Virus record (IMG/VR): IMGVR_UViG_3300042292_000305
Span: 1-35,542 of that record
Source: a virus
Direction: 5' to 3' (one strand)
DNA length: 35,542 bases
Part shown: in pieces, positions 16,201 through 22,706 of the stretch
Layout: every line of letters begins with the position of its first letter
How positions within the stretch are numbered: position 1 is the stretch's first letter
Program-made: the position numbers and the translations under genes
The notes under the pieces: generated by a model
The model's database searches: none
Seen by the model: the letters and a program-made list of their open reading frames with translations, nothing else
Told to the model about the DNA's origin: nothing

Positions 16201-16832
16201 AATGTCATCTCCCATCTTGTTGGCATGTCGCCAATCCACGTTTTTAAAAATTCCCGTGCGGTTTTATTTCCGCGCTGGCTTTCTGATAAATTAATGCGCT
16301 TAATTTGTATATGCTCGATTCCTTCATCATCAACAACCAACCTTCTACCAATCATGTCACCGCAGTATTTCGTAAACTCTTTTTTATCATAAAAAAACAC
16401 TCTCCAGTTTTTTACAATGCGCTCAAATCGTATTGCATTTCTCATGCGATAATTAACCGTTTGTGGCGATAAACCATGCTCAGTAGCAAAATCTAAAACA
16501 GTTTGTTCATCTTCGTTTGGATGGCAAACAACAATGTTATTAATTCTAAAATTATAATTATCACCATCTTTAAAAATAACAGCATCTTCAAAACTTGGAT
16601 AATAACCATGTGAAAAGAAAACTGCCATGCGCCATGCGGTAAAGTATTTTTTACCATTTTCTTTTTTAACGCAAATGGTGGCTTGCCGATTTGCGTAGTT
16701 AAAAGACAACGGTTTGTCAGGCGTTCTTTTTCGGTAAAATGCGCCTGTTCCACCACAGTAAATAATATTTTCTTTTATACTTTCCAACTCTTTTAGTGAA
16801 ACTTTTAAATCTTTTTTTATTGGTTGCACCAC
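16191..16832 (-). CDS. HNH_3-like endonuclease / DNA-binding protein, probably degenerate
   Basis: A ~213-residue protein. The central part (KKYFTAWRMAVFFSHGYYPS, then VIFKDGDNYNFRINNIVV) follows the layout of HNH_3-type homing endonucleases, but the His expected before the D-G-D loop is replaced (I-F-K). The following segment (DFATEHGLSPQTVNYRMRNA) looks like a helix-turn-helix. GTG 16832 has AAAGG 7 bases upstream and follows the preceding gene's TAA closely; TTG 16853 in the same frame is an alternative. Whether it cuts DNA is doubtful. Confidence 0.6.
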   Translation of the reverse strand: MVQPIKKDLKVSLKELESIKENIIYCGGTGAFYRKRTPDKPLSFNYANRQATICVKKENGKKYFTAWRMAVFFSHGYYPSFEDAVIFKDGDNYNFRINNIVVCHPNEDEQTVLDFATEHGLSPQTVNYRMRNAIRFERIVKNWRVFFYDKKEFTKYCGDMIGRRLVVDDEGIEHIQIKRINLSESQRGNKTAREFLKTWIGDMPTRWEMTLCR

Positions 16833-16836
16833 GTCA

Positions 16837-16998
16837 TTACCTTTGATGTTCAATTTTTAAATCAAAAATAGGGCGTATTTCATGACAACGATCACACTCC
16901 CTAATTCCTCTGCTTACATATTGCCGCCATGTTTTATGCTGGCAGTTTGTTGTGCTTGGCGTTGGTGTTACCTTCTCAACTGGTTTAATTAATGCCAT
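16837..16998 (-). CDS. Small zinc-finger-like protein (53 aa)
   Basis: Begins MALIKPVEKVTPTPSTTN and then has NCQHKTWRQYVSRG and ECDRCHEIRPIF. This gives a C-x-H ... C-x2-C set that could bind zinc. GGGG lies 8 bases before ATG 16998; ATG 17004 in frame is an alternative. It overlaps the tiny ORF upstream and ends just before the HNH-like gene. Function unknown. Confidence 0.55.
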   Translation of the reverse strand: MALIKPVEKVTPTPSTTNCQHKTWRQYVSRGIRECDRCHEIRPIFDLKIEHQR

Positions 16999-17066
16999 AG
17001 CCATATCCCCGCTAATATGAGTGCTAACACATAGAATATTAATGCTGCAATGTCGTCAATCTCCAC
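16989..17066 (-). CDS. Mini membrane protein (25 aa), GTG start
   Basis: Reads MEIDDIAALIFYVLALILAG and ends IWLWH, almost entirely one hydrophobic helix. GGTGGAG lies 7 bases before the GTG, a strong SD. It overlaps the preceding mini membrane ORF by 11 bases and the following zinc-finger gene by 10. The layout suggests a real coupled mini-gene, though size alone makes it uncertain. Confidence 0.42.
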   Translation of the reverse strand: MEIDDIAALIFYVLALILAGIWLWH

Positions 17067-17133
17067 GCGCGTACTCCACCATAAAACAAACTATTAAAAC
17101 AAAAATGCCAGTCCAAAAAATTAACTCAGCCAT
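17056..17133 (-). CDS. Mini membrane protein (25 aa)
   Basis: Reads MAELIFWTGIFVLIVCFMVE and ends YARGD, one transmembrane helix with a charged tail. GAGGAG lies 7 bases before the ATG. It overlaps the upstream gene's end by 8 bases and the next mini-gene by 11. Unknown function. Confidence 0.48.
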   Translation of the reverse strand: MAELIFWTGIFVLIVCFMVEYARGD

Positions 17134-17284
17134 GCTTACGCTCCTCTCTAAATTTTGCCAATATAAATTGAATATCAATTGTTTCTTTGATACTGCGTAA
17201 CTTTTGACGCTTCAGGCTTTTACGTTCTTCTTTAAGATCATTTAGCCGGTTAAGTAGGTGTTCTTCAAGTGCTATTTGTTTCAT
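17126..17284 (-). CDS. Small coiled-coil protein (52 aa)
   Basis: Highly charged helix (LLNRLNDLKEERKSLKRQKL, then SIKETIDIQFILAKFREER). ATG 17284 is preferred because GGAG lies 9 bases upstream and it directly follows the stop of the TGT-like gene; a longer in-frame version would run into that gene. No family recognised. Confidence 0.55.
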   Translation of the reverse strand: MKQIALEEHLLNRLNDLKEERKSLKRQKLRSIKETIDIQFILAKFREERKHG

Positions 17285-17285
17285 T

Positions 17286-18026
17286 TTAAAACTCCAATTC
17301 AAATTGATTGTTATTACTATTCCAAAATGATGCAGAATTATGTTGTTCAATTCTGTCTGCAATTACCGATGCTCTCTGAGCTGCTGTAGCAGGTTTATAA
17401 ATTCCAAATCGGTCAAGTGACCCGCAATTAACAGCGGCATTTGTTGAATCTGCTGACGACAAAGGAAGTTTAGTAAACACTTTAGGGTTAAGCATACGCA
17501 GTCCATGCAGTTTACATTTAGGTCTACCTTTATCATCAGTAACAACATTCATTACGTCTGACATTCTACCCCACCATTTTTTAGTATTCGGTGTTGCATA
17601 ATCTCCACTACTACCAAGTGCAACAATTTCAAAGTTTTCAACAAGCCATTCAAGATATTCAAACGATTCGTGTAAATGCCAAACTGGGACACCTTTTGTT
17701 TTTGTTCCACTGCGTAACCATTTCATCACCCAATCCTGATTGTCAGCTTCTGTGCCGTCAATTATGTCAGGTATTAACGCCCAATCAAAAGATGGATGAC
17801 GACATAGAGATTGCGCCCATGTTAAATACGCATCAAAGTCAATTGCTCCATATCCTTTTTTCCAGTGGCTGAATGCGCCATTATCTAATACAAAAGATTG
17901 GCAAAATTCTAGCACTGCACCTGTGTCATCCTGTCTTCCAAATGGAATCAGTGCATGGCGACTAACAAGAAAACGCGCTACATCTTGACGCGTTCCGCCA
18001 ATTGGTGTGCCATGATAATGAATCAT
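17286..18026 (-). CDS. TGT/DpdA-like protein (putative 7-deazaguanine DNA transglycosylase)
   Basis: A 246-residue protein of a phage family related to tRNA-guanine transglycosylase. Motifs in order are YHGTPIGGTRQDVARFLVSR, CQSFVLDNGAFSHW, DWALIPDIIDGTEADN, VPVWHLHESFEYLEWL, VALGSSGDYATPNT, CKLHGLRMLNP and SADSTNAAVN. The TIM-barrel order with the D-N-G-A-F, P-D-x-I-D-G and G-S-S-G turns fits DpdA-type enzymes, which swap guanine for a 7-deazaguanine in DNA. The zinc-binding end of bacterial TGT is missing. No preQ0 biosynthesis genes are in the window, so the base would have to come from the host or from genes outside. Substrate is not proven. Confidence 0.6.
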   Translation of the reverse strand: MIHYHGTPIGGTRQDVARFLVSRHALIPFGRQDDTGAVLEFCQSFVLDNGAFSHWKKGYGAIDFDAYLTWAQSLCRHPSFDWALIPDIIDGTEADNQDWVMKWLRSGTKTKGVPVWHLHESFEYLEWLVENFEIVALGSSGDYATPNTKKWWGRMSDVMNVVTDDKGRPKCKLHGLRMLNPKVFTKLPLSSADSTNAAVNCGSLDRFGIYKPATAAQRASVIADRIEQHNSASFWNSNNNQFELEF

Positions 18027-18223
18027 CTCGCCACCATGTTCCCTTGATTATCTCGACTTAGCTCATACACCCCGTATAGTTTGCTGTCTCTTAAAACAAA
18101 CTCGCCAATATTGGTTTTAATGATTTCATAATGATGTCTGTGTGTTGCTGCTATTGTAATAAAGCAAAGCAATGCACCAATTGCAAATGAACAAATAGCC
18201 ACCCAAATTAAATCGTTTTTCAT
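18023..18223 (-). CDS. Small membrane protein (66 aa)
   Basis: N-terminal transmembrane helix (LIWVAICSFAIGALLCFITI) followed by a histidine-bearing polar domain (ATHRHHYEIIKTNIGEFVLR). ATG 18223 has GGAGA upstream at a good distance; ATG 18241 is weaker. Its stop overlaps the TGT-like start (ATGA). Unknown function. Confidence 0.55.
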   Translation of the reverse strand: MKNDLIWVAICSFAIGALLCFITIAATHRHHYEIIKTNIGEFVLRDSKLYGVYELSRDNQGNMVAR

Positions 18224-18224
18224 T

Positions 18225-18524
18225 TTATTCTCCAATGCCATGTGCTTTTTCTATTGCTCTGACAAACTTAAAATATGGATTATTATCAATGTAACCATAC
18301 TCGCTTAAAAAGCCGTAGACAGAACCATCATCATTTTTAACATGGTCAAGAGTGAATCCTGCATTATATCCAATGTTGAAAATTTCATCATCACTCAAAG
18401 GTTCACGTTTTGGTGGTGTTAGGTCTAGTTCAGCTTGTATATCCCAGTACAAATCATAATGAGTTTCTTTTAATTCGCGCAGTGTATCTCGCACTCTTTT
18501 TAACAACTCTCTTTCTTTACTCAT
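18225..18524 (-). CDS. Hypothetical phage protein (99 aa)
   Basis: N-terminal amphipathic helix (ERELLKRVRDTLRELKETHY), then REPLSDDEIFNIGYNAGFTL, a linker pattern common in small phage proteins, and an acidic end. GAGGTGGAG precedes the ATG. It overlaps the upstream stop (ATGA). Function unknown. Confidence 0.6.
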   Translation of the reverse strand: MSKERELLKRVRDTLRELKETHYDLYWDIQAELDLTPPKREPLSDDEIFNIGYNAGFTLDHVKNDDGSVYGFLSEYGYIDNNPYFKFVRAIEKAHGIGE

Positions 18525-18679
18525 AACTCCACCTCAGATTGGTAAGTTGTTCCACAACCATTGCAGATATGCCATTCACAGTCAACAGGCGGGTTAGCAT
18601 CGTAATGGAATAAATTGACTCCGCAGGTACACTCAAATACTTTGCCATTAATTTTTAGGAAGTGTGACTCGTTTACCAT
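18521..18679 (-). CDS. Small zinc-ribbon protein (52 aa)
   Basis: Contains C-T-C-G and C-N-G-C-G knuckles (FECTCGVNLFHY and WHICNGCGTTYQ), which form a plausible four-cysteine zinc ribbon, with one more Cys between. GGAG lies 7 bases before the ATG. It overlaps the following gene's start by four bases. Function unknown; nucleic-acid binding is possible. Confidence 0.6.
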   Translation of the reverse strand: MVNESHFLKINGKVFECTCGVNLFHYDANPPVDCEWHICNGCGTTYQSEVEL

Positions 18680-18834
18680 CTTATTACTCCTATTCTTTTT
18701 AGTACCGCACGCACTTTATGAGGGCGTTCTTTTCTAAATATGTGCGTCATATTCATATCTCTAGTAAACATCGCGTATTTAAAACTGCGCCATTTCGCAT
18801 CGCATGGATTGAATCCTCTTTGTCTTACTCTCAT
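18673..18834 (-). CDS. Small basic protein (53 aa)
   Basis: Strongly basic, starting MRVRQRGFNPCDAKWRSFKY and ending with RPHKVRAVLKRIGVIRW. Charge suggests nucleic-acid or acidic-partner binding. The SD is weak, but it fits without gaps between its neighbours. No family recognised. Confidence 0.5.
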   Translation of the reverse strand: MRVRQRGFNPCDAKWRSFKYAMFTRDMNMTHIFRKERPHKVRAVLKRIGVIRW

Positions 18835-18837
18835 AAC

Positions 18838-19044
18838 TTATCCAATTTTAGTTACAGATATTTCATACAATGGTTTACCACAAACTTTAACGATATGGGT
18901 ATCATCCGTCCCAACATATTCTATTATTGCTTTTAGCACATCACTAGTAACGTCAGTTTTATTGGCAAGAAAAGCAGTGCCTTTTTTATTTAACTTACCT
19001 GCATATATAGTTTTCGAAATAATTGCTGTTGCCACTCTAATCAT
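18838..19044 (-). CDS. Hypothetical protein (68 aa)
   Basis: Begins MIRVATAIISKTIYAGKLNK and continues with KKGTAFLANKTDVTSDVLKA and a beta-rich end. ATG 19044 has the near-perfect AAGGAGGTG six bases upstream, so longer versions of the frame are rejected. It overlaps the upstream gene by eight bases. Function unknown. Confidence 0.6.
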   Translation of the reverse strand: MIRVATAIISKTIYAGKLNKKGTAFLANKTDVTSDVLKAIIEYVGTDDTHIVKVCGKPLYEISVTKIG

Positions 19045-19222
19045 AATCCACCTCCTTAAAAGAATTAAAAAAATCTTTTTTAGTTGTAACAAACATTTCA
19101 CGAAGTTTATTTGAATTAAAATAGGCAATTCCTTCAACCCAGTTATCACTAATTTTTACCCAACACGCAGTTTCAAGTAGGTAAACGTCACCTGTTTTTT
19201 TGTGTTTGTATTGAATGCTCAT
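19037..19222 (-). CDS. Hypothetical protein (61 aa)
   Basis: Starts MSIQYKHKKTGDVYLLETAC, a beta-strand pattern (Y-K-H-K-K-T-G-x-x-Y) seen in small phage and bacterial proteins. The remainder is mixed alpha/beta with a basic tail. It overlaps the upstream stop by four bases. Function unknown. Confidence 0.55.
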   Translation of the reverse strand: MSIQYKHKKTGDVYLLETACWVKISDNWVEGIAYFNSNKLREMFVTTKKDFFNSFKEVDYD

Positions 19223-19467
19223 TCTACCACTCCCGTTGCGCTGTCATTGCAGACCGCCATAATCACCCGTGCTGGGCGTTTTGACATCTGGTAAGCACCA
19301 ACAGCAAGATTATATTCTTCTTTTGCGTTAGCGCATGCTTGGCGCGTGTCATAATGTATTGCCGTTGTTGTGTAGGCAATGCGCTCAACCTGTGTTGTTC
19401 TGCCGCGCTTGTCGATGTTTGTGTCTACTGTCAAAAATGACAGCGTTAGTGCTAATGTTGCGCTCAT
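19219..19467 (-). CDS. Small secreted-like protein (82 aa)
   Basis: The hydrophobic start (MSATLALTLSFLTVDTN) could be a signal segment. It is followed by two cysteines, in RQACANAKEEYN and MAVCNDSA. This plan resembles the 66-residue protein at 15156-15356 (hydrophobic start, then a C-x-x-A helix and a late Cys), and they may be distant paralogues. Its ATG overlaps the upstream stop (ATGA). Confidence 0.5.
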   Translation of the reverse strand: MSATLALTLSFLTVDTNIDKRGRTTQVERIAYTTTAIHYDTRQACANAKEEYNLAVGAYQMSKRPARVIMAVCNDSATGVVE

Positions 19468-19616
19468 AAAACCGCCTTTAATTTAAGTAAATGACGTTTA
19501 ACAAAATAAAGCTCTGCTCTTGCTTTTCCGTTTTGCCACCAAAAATAAACAGCGGTTAAAATAAAAATAACATAAGCAATGCCTGTTTCGTCTAACATCT
19601 TTAAAAATTCAATCAT
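19464..19616 (-). CDS. Small membrane protein (50 aa)
   Basis: One transmembrane helix (GIAYVIFILTAVYFWW) between a short acidic N-terminus and a basic tail (KARAELYFVKRHLLKLKAVL). AAAGGTG lies 5 bases before the ATG. It is the first gene after a minus-strand terminator. Function unknown. Confidence 0.55.
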   Translation of the reverse strand: MIEFLKMLDETGIAYVIFILTAVYFWWQNGKARAELYFVKRHLLKLKAVL

Positions 19617-19632
19617 AAATCACCTTTTTATT

Positions 19633-19657
19633 AAAAAAAGCCACTTGTCTTAGCGGC
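19633..19657 (-). terminator. Rho-independent terminator (minus strand)
   Basis: On the minus strand GCCGCT-AAGACA-AGTGGC (6 bp with one G.U) is followed at once by seven T. It would stop or attenuate transcripts coming from the three genes at 19675-20465, separating them from the small-gene string to the left. Confidence 0.75.
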
Positions 19658-19674
19658 AGAGGTAGGAGTATTCG

Positions 19675-19980
19675 TTAAATCAGATCACGCAATTTGTAAT
19701 CTGACTTGAAATCATCAATGGTGGTAGCACCACGATAAATGTTTAAAAAATTGTCGTCGATATGTTCTTCGACAATTTCAATAAGTCTTTTTGATGGTTT
19801 GTTAACTGGATCACCATCTTCATCAAAGATGGCAATTTTTTCAACCAAAACTTCACGATTGTCGTCAACGTCTTCGTAAAAATCTGCTGGTATTAATGAA
19901 CCAGTAATTAGCACTTCAACCTCAGCAGTCAACTCATAACCGTCATCGGTTTTAATTTGGAAGGTTACTGTTTCGTACAT
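19675..19980 (-). CDS. Acidic hypothetical protein (101 aa)
   Basis: Starts MYETVTFQIKTDDGYELTAE and is rich in Asp/Glu throughout (IPADFYEDVDDNREVLVEKI), ending in YKLRDLI. AGGAGG lies six bases before ATG 19980, so upstream in-frame Met are rejected. The high negative charge recalls DNA-mimic or inhibitor proteins of early phage regions, but no family is recognised. Confidence 0.6.
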   Translation of the reverse strand: MYETVTFQIKTDDGYELTAEVEVLITGSLIPADFYEDVDDNREVLVEKIAIFDEDGDPVNKPSKRLIEIVEEHIDDNFLNIYRGATTIDDFKSDYKLRDLI

Positions 19981-19990
19981 AAAACACCTC

Positions 19991-20173
19991 CTACACAATA
20001 GCAGCAAGCATCACTGATGCTTTGCGTGGAAAGTGATGCCCATCGCGTTTGATGGTGTTAACAGTCGCAACTGCACCAGATGCAATTGCTTGTGCGTGGG
20101 TGCGGAATGCAACCCACTGAAAAGATCCGTCTAAAGATACGAATCCGCATACTGTTGTGTGTGATTTTTTCAT
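19991..20173 (-). CDS. Hypothetical protein (60 aa)
   Basis: Begins MKKSHTTVCGFVSLDGSFQW and continues with RTHAQAIASGAVATVNTIKR. AGGAG lies eight bases before ATG 20173. It is part of a three-gene group following the early promoter at about 20.5 kb. Function unknown. Confidence 0.55.
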   Translation of the reverse strand: MKKSHTTVCGFVSLDGSFQWVAFRTHAQAIASGAVATVNTIKRDGHHFPRKASVMLAAIV

Positions 20174-20201
20174 AATTTTTACTCCTAAAAAGTTGAACGA
20201 A

Positions 20202-20223
20202 CTGGACGCATGTTTACGCCCAG
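20202..20223 (-). other. Intercistronic hairpin
   Basis: On the minus-strand RNA CTGGGCG pairs with CGTCCAG (7 bp, one G.U) across an 8-base loop, between two small early genes. There is no immediate T-run on this strand. It could be a processing or stability element. Confidence 0.35.
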
Positions 20224-20234
20224 CTTTTTTATAT

Positions 20235-20465
20235 TTATGCTTCAATACCGATACTTGCAAATTCAGCAACAACGTCTGCTGAAACATCACCAGAAGAAAG
20301 AGCGTCCTCAATACTGAGGAATGTGTAAGTATTCAATAACTCTTGATTATTGGAATTTTCAAAATCAAGACCCTGTTCTAATAATGTCAGACGAGCATTA
20401 TGCTCAGCCGCCATTGCTATTAAAATGGATTCGTTATTTTTTAATTTTTTTAATTTTTCTTGCAT
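20235..20465 (-). CDS. Hypothetical early protein (76 aa)
   Basis: Helical N-terminus (MQEKLKKLKNNESILIAMAA) and an acidic C-terminal half (SIEDALSSGDVSADVVAEFA). GGAG lies eight bases before the ATG. It is the first gene downstream of the promoter-like element at 20522-20550. Function unknown. Confidence 0.55.
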   Translation of the reverse strand: MQEKLKKLKNNESILIAMAAEHNARLTLLEQGLDFENSNNQELLNTYTFLSIEDALSSGDVSADVVAEFASIGIEA

Positions 20466-20521
20466 GTCGTTTACTCCGTAAATTATTTATTATTGTTTCG
20501 CCTTCTTGAAAGCGTGGTTAT

Positions 20522-20563
20522 ATATTAAACCCTATATTCTAAAAAGTAAACATATTTTTTTAC
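20522..20563 (-). promoter_or_regulatory. Minus-strand early promoter with operator-like repeat (site A)
   Basis: On the minus strand TTTACT (20545-20550), a 17-base spacer and TAATAT (20522-20527) form a promoter. An A-rich stretch lies upstream, and GTAAA/TTTAC arms form an imperfect palindrome at 20546-20563. Its 17-base GTAAACATATTTTTTTA recurs exactly at 25231-25247. Its 18-base TATATTCTAAAAAGTAAA recurs inverted at 27453-27470. Confidence 0.6.
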
Positions 20564-20566
20564 ATT

Positions 20567-20965
20567 TTAAACAATAGAATCTAAAAAAGCCTGATAAGCC
20601 GCTTCATAACCCAGCGCAACGCAAACAAATGCGCCTGCATCATGTGCGGCTTTTAAATACTCAAGTTGCCCATCCTGCCATTTTGACTTGGTGTGATCTT
20701 GCCGTTTCAGCTCACAAACAAACGTTTTTTGCATTGGAATAATAATATCGGGCGCACCTTTCGTCATGCCTTCGCTTTTTTGCCGTGCTACCTGCTGCCA
20801 GTTGCGTTTGCCCTCGTTTCTGATATGCGTGGCAATCTTTCCATAAGTCATTGGATATTCACGCCTTATACGCGCAAAAAAAGTTATTGCTTCAAGCGTT
20901 TCGCTTGGGCAATCGCCACGATACGATGTGTCACCATAAACTTTAAGCCACTGGGGGAATTTCAT
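20567..20965 (-). CDS. VRR-NUC domain nuclease
   Basis: A 132-residue protein of the VRR-NUC restriction-fold family. Key residues are in GAPDIIIPMQKTFVCELKRQ (the P-D, then E-x-K) followed by QLEYLKAAHDAGAFVCVALG. Members act as structure-specific nucleases in replication or repair. The N-terminal ~60 residues (ITFFARIRREYPMTYGKIAT) are family-typical. It overlaps the helicase gene by 23 bases, and both probably act together on branched DNA. Confidence 0.85.
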   Translation of the reverse strand: MKFPQWLKVYGDTSYRGDCPSETLEAITFFARIRREYPMTYGKIATHIRNEGKRNWQQVARQKSEGMTKGAPDIIIPMQKTFVCELKRQDHTKSKWQDGQLEYLKAAHDAGAFVCVALGYEAAYQAFLDSIV

Positions 20966-22706
20966 CGTTTCTGAATCTCATGTTGTAATTGTGAACCCTG
21001 TAAAAATCACCTTCTTTTTGATAAGTGACTGTTTCGGGCGGTCTTGTTCCATTTATCGTAACAGTCATAAAACTGTTGTAGTCGCGCGGGATTTTTGGCG
21101 TAAAAAACACGGTAAACGTTCGCCATGCGGTAGTAAATTCAACCCGCAAACATTCGTTGCCGGCTTTGCTAATGGTTGGCTTAACTTTCATATCAAGCAC
21201 CTCATCGGTTTGTGATTGATATGGATCTGATTTTCGCTCGCGGTATTGCCTAATCAGTTTTTCGTTAGGGTCAATCAATTCTTCTTTGCAGCCGCCACAA
21301 TAACGCGCTGCAACATCATTTTCATGACCGCACTCGTGGCATGGCTTAAAACTCCATTTATAATCGCAATAATCAGACTGACACGATCTGCTATGATGCG
21401 CAGGAAAAAAACCATGCTCGGTTTCAATTCTATTTCCTTGCAAGTCTACAAAATAACCGTTGTCATCAATGCCAAAACCAGCATCGTTGTCGCGCGGTTT
21501 AGTTTCATTTAATAATCCGCACTCAGGACAACGCGCGATCAGATACTCGCCATTAAACTCTACGCTGTTACTGGTTTTAATGTCGGGGTTAAAAACATCA
21601 CCATCGGGGCAATGTCGCTCGATGTTCTCCGCGTAATCTAAGACTAAGCAATCTTGCTTTTCATCACCTAGACGCAATCCACGCCCAATTATTTGCTGTA
21701 ATAATGCGGCTGACTCGGTGGCGCGTAAAATTGCGACAACATCGCAGTGAGGCGCATCAAATCCAGTCGTTAAAACCGCCACATTTACTAAATATTTTAA
21801 AATCTGCGCTTTGAATTTAAGCAGGATTATTTCACGCTCTCGAGCTGGTGTGCCGCCTGTGACAATAGCCGATAATTCTGGCGGTAAAGATTCCATGATC
21901 TCACCCGCGTGTTGAATCGTAGCCGCAAAAAATAACACGCCTTTACGATCTCGTGACTGCTCGATAACATCCGCGACAATCTCAGCCGTTAACCTGCCTT
22001 TGCCGTGATAAGCCTTATCAATATCATCTTTGCTAAAATTACCCATTGCATTAGTTTGCATGTTTAGCGTTTCATAATGCTTGCTATGGATTGCACCAAT
22101 TACGGGTTGGCACAGATAACCTTGCTGGATTAACTCACGCGCAGTGATCTTGTAAATCAATCTATCAAAATACGGGTTGCGTGTTTTGCTTTCATGCAGT
22201 GCTACACCGCGCAAATCGTGTTTGAAAATGTAACCCGTTGACATTCGGTAAGGTGTAGCTGATAACCCAATAATGCGCAGGTTTTCATTAAATACCTGCA
22301 GCTGATCAATAATATGAATAACGGTTGGCGTAATCTTATGGCACTCGTCAATAATAACTGCACAGAATTGACTGCCAAAACGTTCAAGCTGGTTTTTGAT
22401 GCTGACAGGCGTACCAACCACTAACGGATTAGCAAGGCAAGTTTCACCAACGCTTGCACTAAACAATGAAACTTGATTTCCTGTTGCAATAATCTTATCC
22501 GCATTTTGCTCAAGCAGTTCTTTACTTGGCACAATACATAAAACGTGTTTGCCTTTGCTTACTTTGTTTAACGAGTTGGCTATCTCAGCAACAATGATGG
22601 ATTTACCCGCACCTGTGGGCAATTCAAGAACGCATGGCGCGGTGTTCTTGCGAACCCACGCTATGCAGTCATCATGCGCCTGCTGTTGGTATGGGCGCAT
22701 TTTCAT
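20943..22706 (-). CDS. SF2 DEAD/DEAH-type helicase with zinc ribbon
   Basis: A 587-residue superfamily-2 helicase. Motif I is PTGAGKS (residues 30-36), motif II DECH (120-123), motif III SATP (about 150), and motif VI QIIGRGLRLG. Two cysteine clusters follow the helicase core: CPECG and then CHECGHENDVAARYCGGC, which should bind zinc. A phage-type RadD/UvsW-like role in replication restart or recombination is likely. GGAGG lies nine bases before the ATG. It starts one base after the exonuclease stop. Confidence 0.9.
   Translation of the reverse strand: MKMRPYQQQAHDDCIAWVRKNTAPCVLELPTGAGKSIIVAEIANSLNKVSKGKHVLCIVPSKELLEQNADKIIATGNQVSLFSASVGETCLANPLVVGTPVSIKNQLERFGSQFCAVIIDECHKITPTVIHIIDQLQVFNENLRIIGLSATPYRMSTGYIFKHDLRGVALHESKTRNPYFDRLIYKITARELIQQGYLCQPVIGAIHSKHYETLNMQTNAMGNFSKDDIDKAYHGKGRLTAEIVADVIEQSRDRKGVLFFAATIQHAGEIMESLPPELSAIVTGGTPAREREIILLKFKAQILKYLVNVAVLTTGFDAPHCDVVAILRATESAALLQQIIGRGLRLGDEKQDCLVLDYAENIERHCPDGDVFNPDIKTSNSVEFNGEYLIARCPECGLLNETKPRDNDAGFGIDDNGYFVDLQGNRIETEHGFFPAHHSRSCQSDYCDYKWSFKPCHECGHENDVAARYCGGCKEELIDPNEKLIRQYRERKSDPYQSQTDEVLDMKVKPTISKAGNECLRVEFTTAWRTFTVFFTPKIPRDYNSFMTVTINGTRPPETVTYQKEGDFYRVHNYNMRFRNDEIPPVA

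Noticed and set aside
15344-16392. Plus-strand frames opposite dUTPase and its neighbours
   Set aside because: The minus-strand genes have recognisable motifs, SDs and stop/start overlaps; the plus frames have none of these.
20693-21512. Plus-strand frames opposite the VRR-NUC and helicase genes
   Set aside because: They are shadows of strongly supported minus-strand genes.
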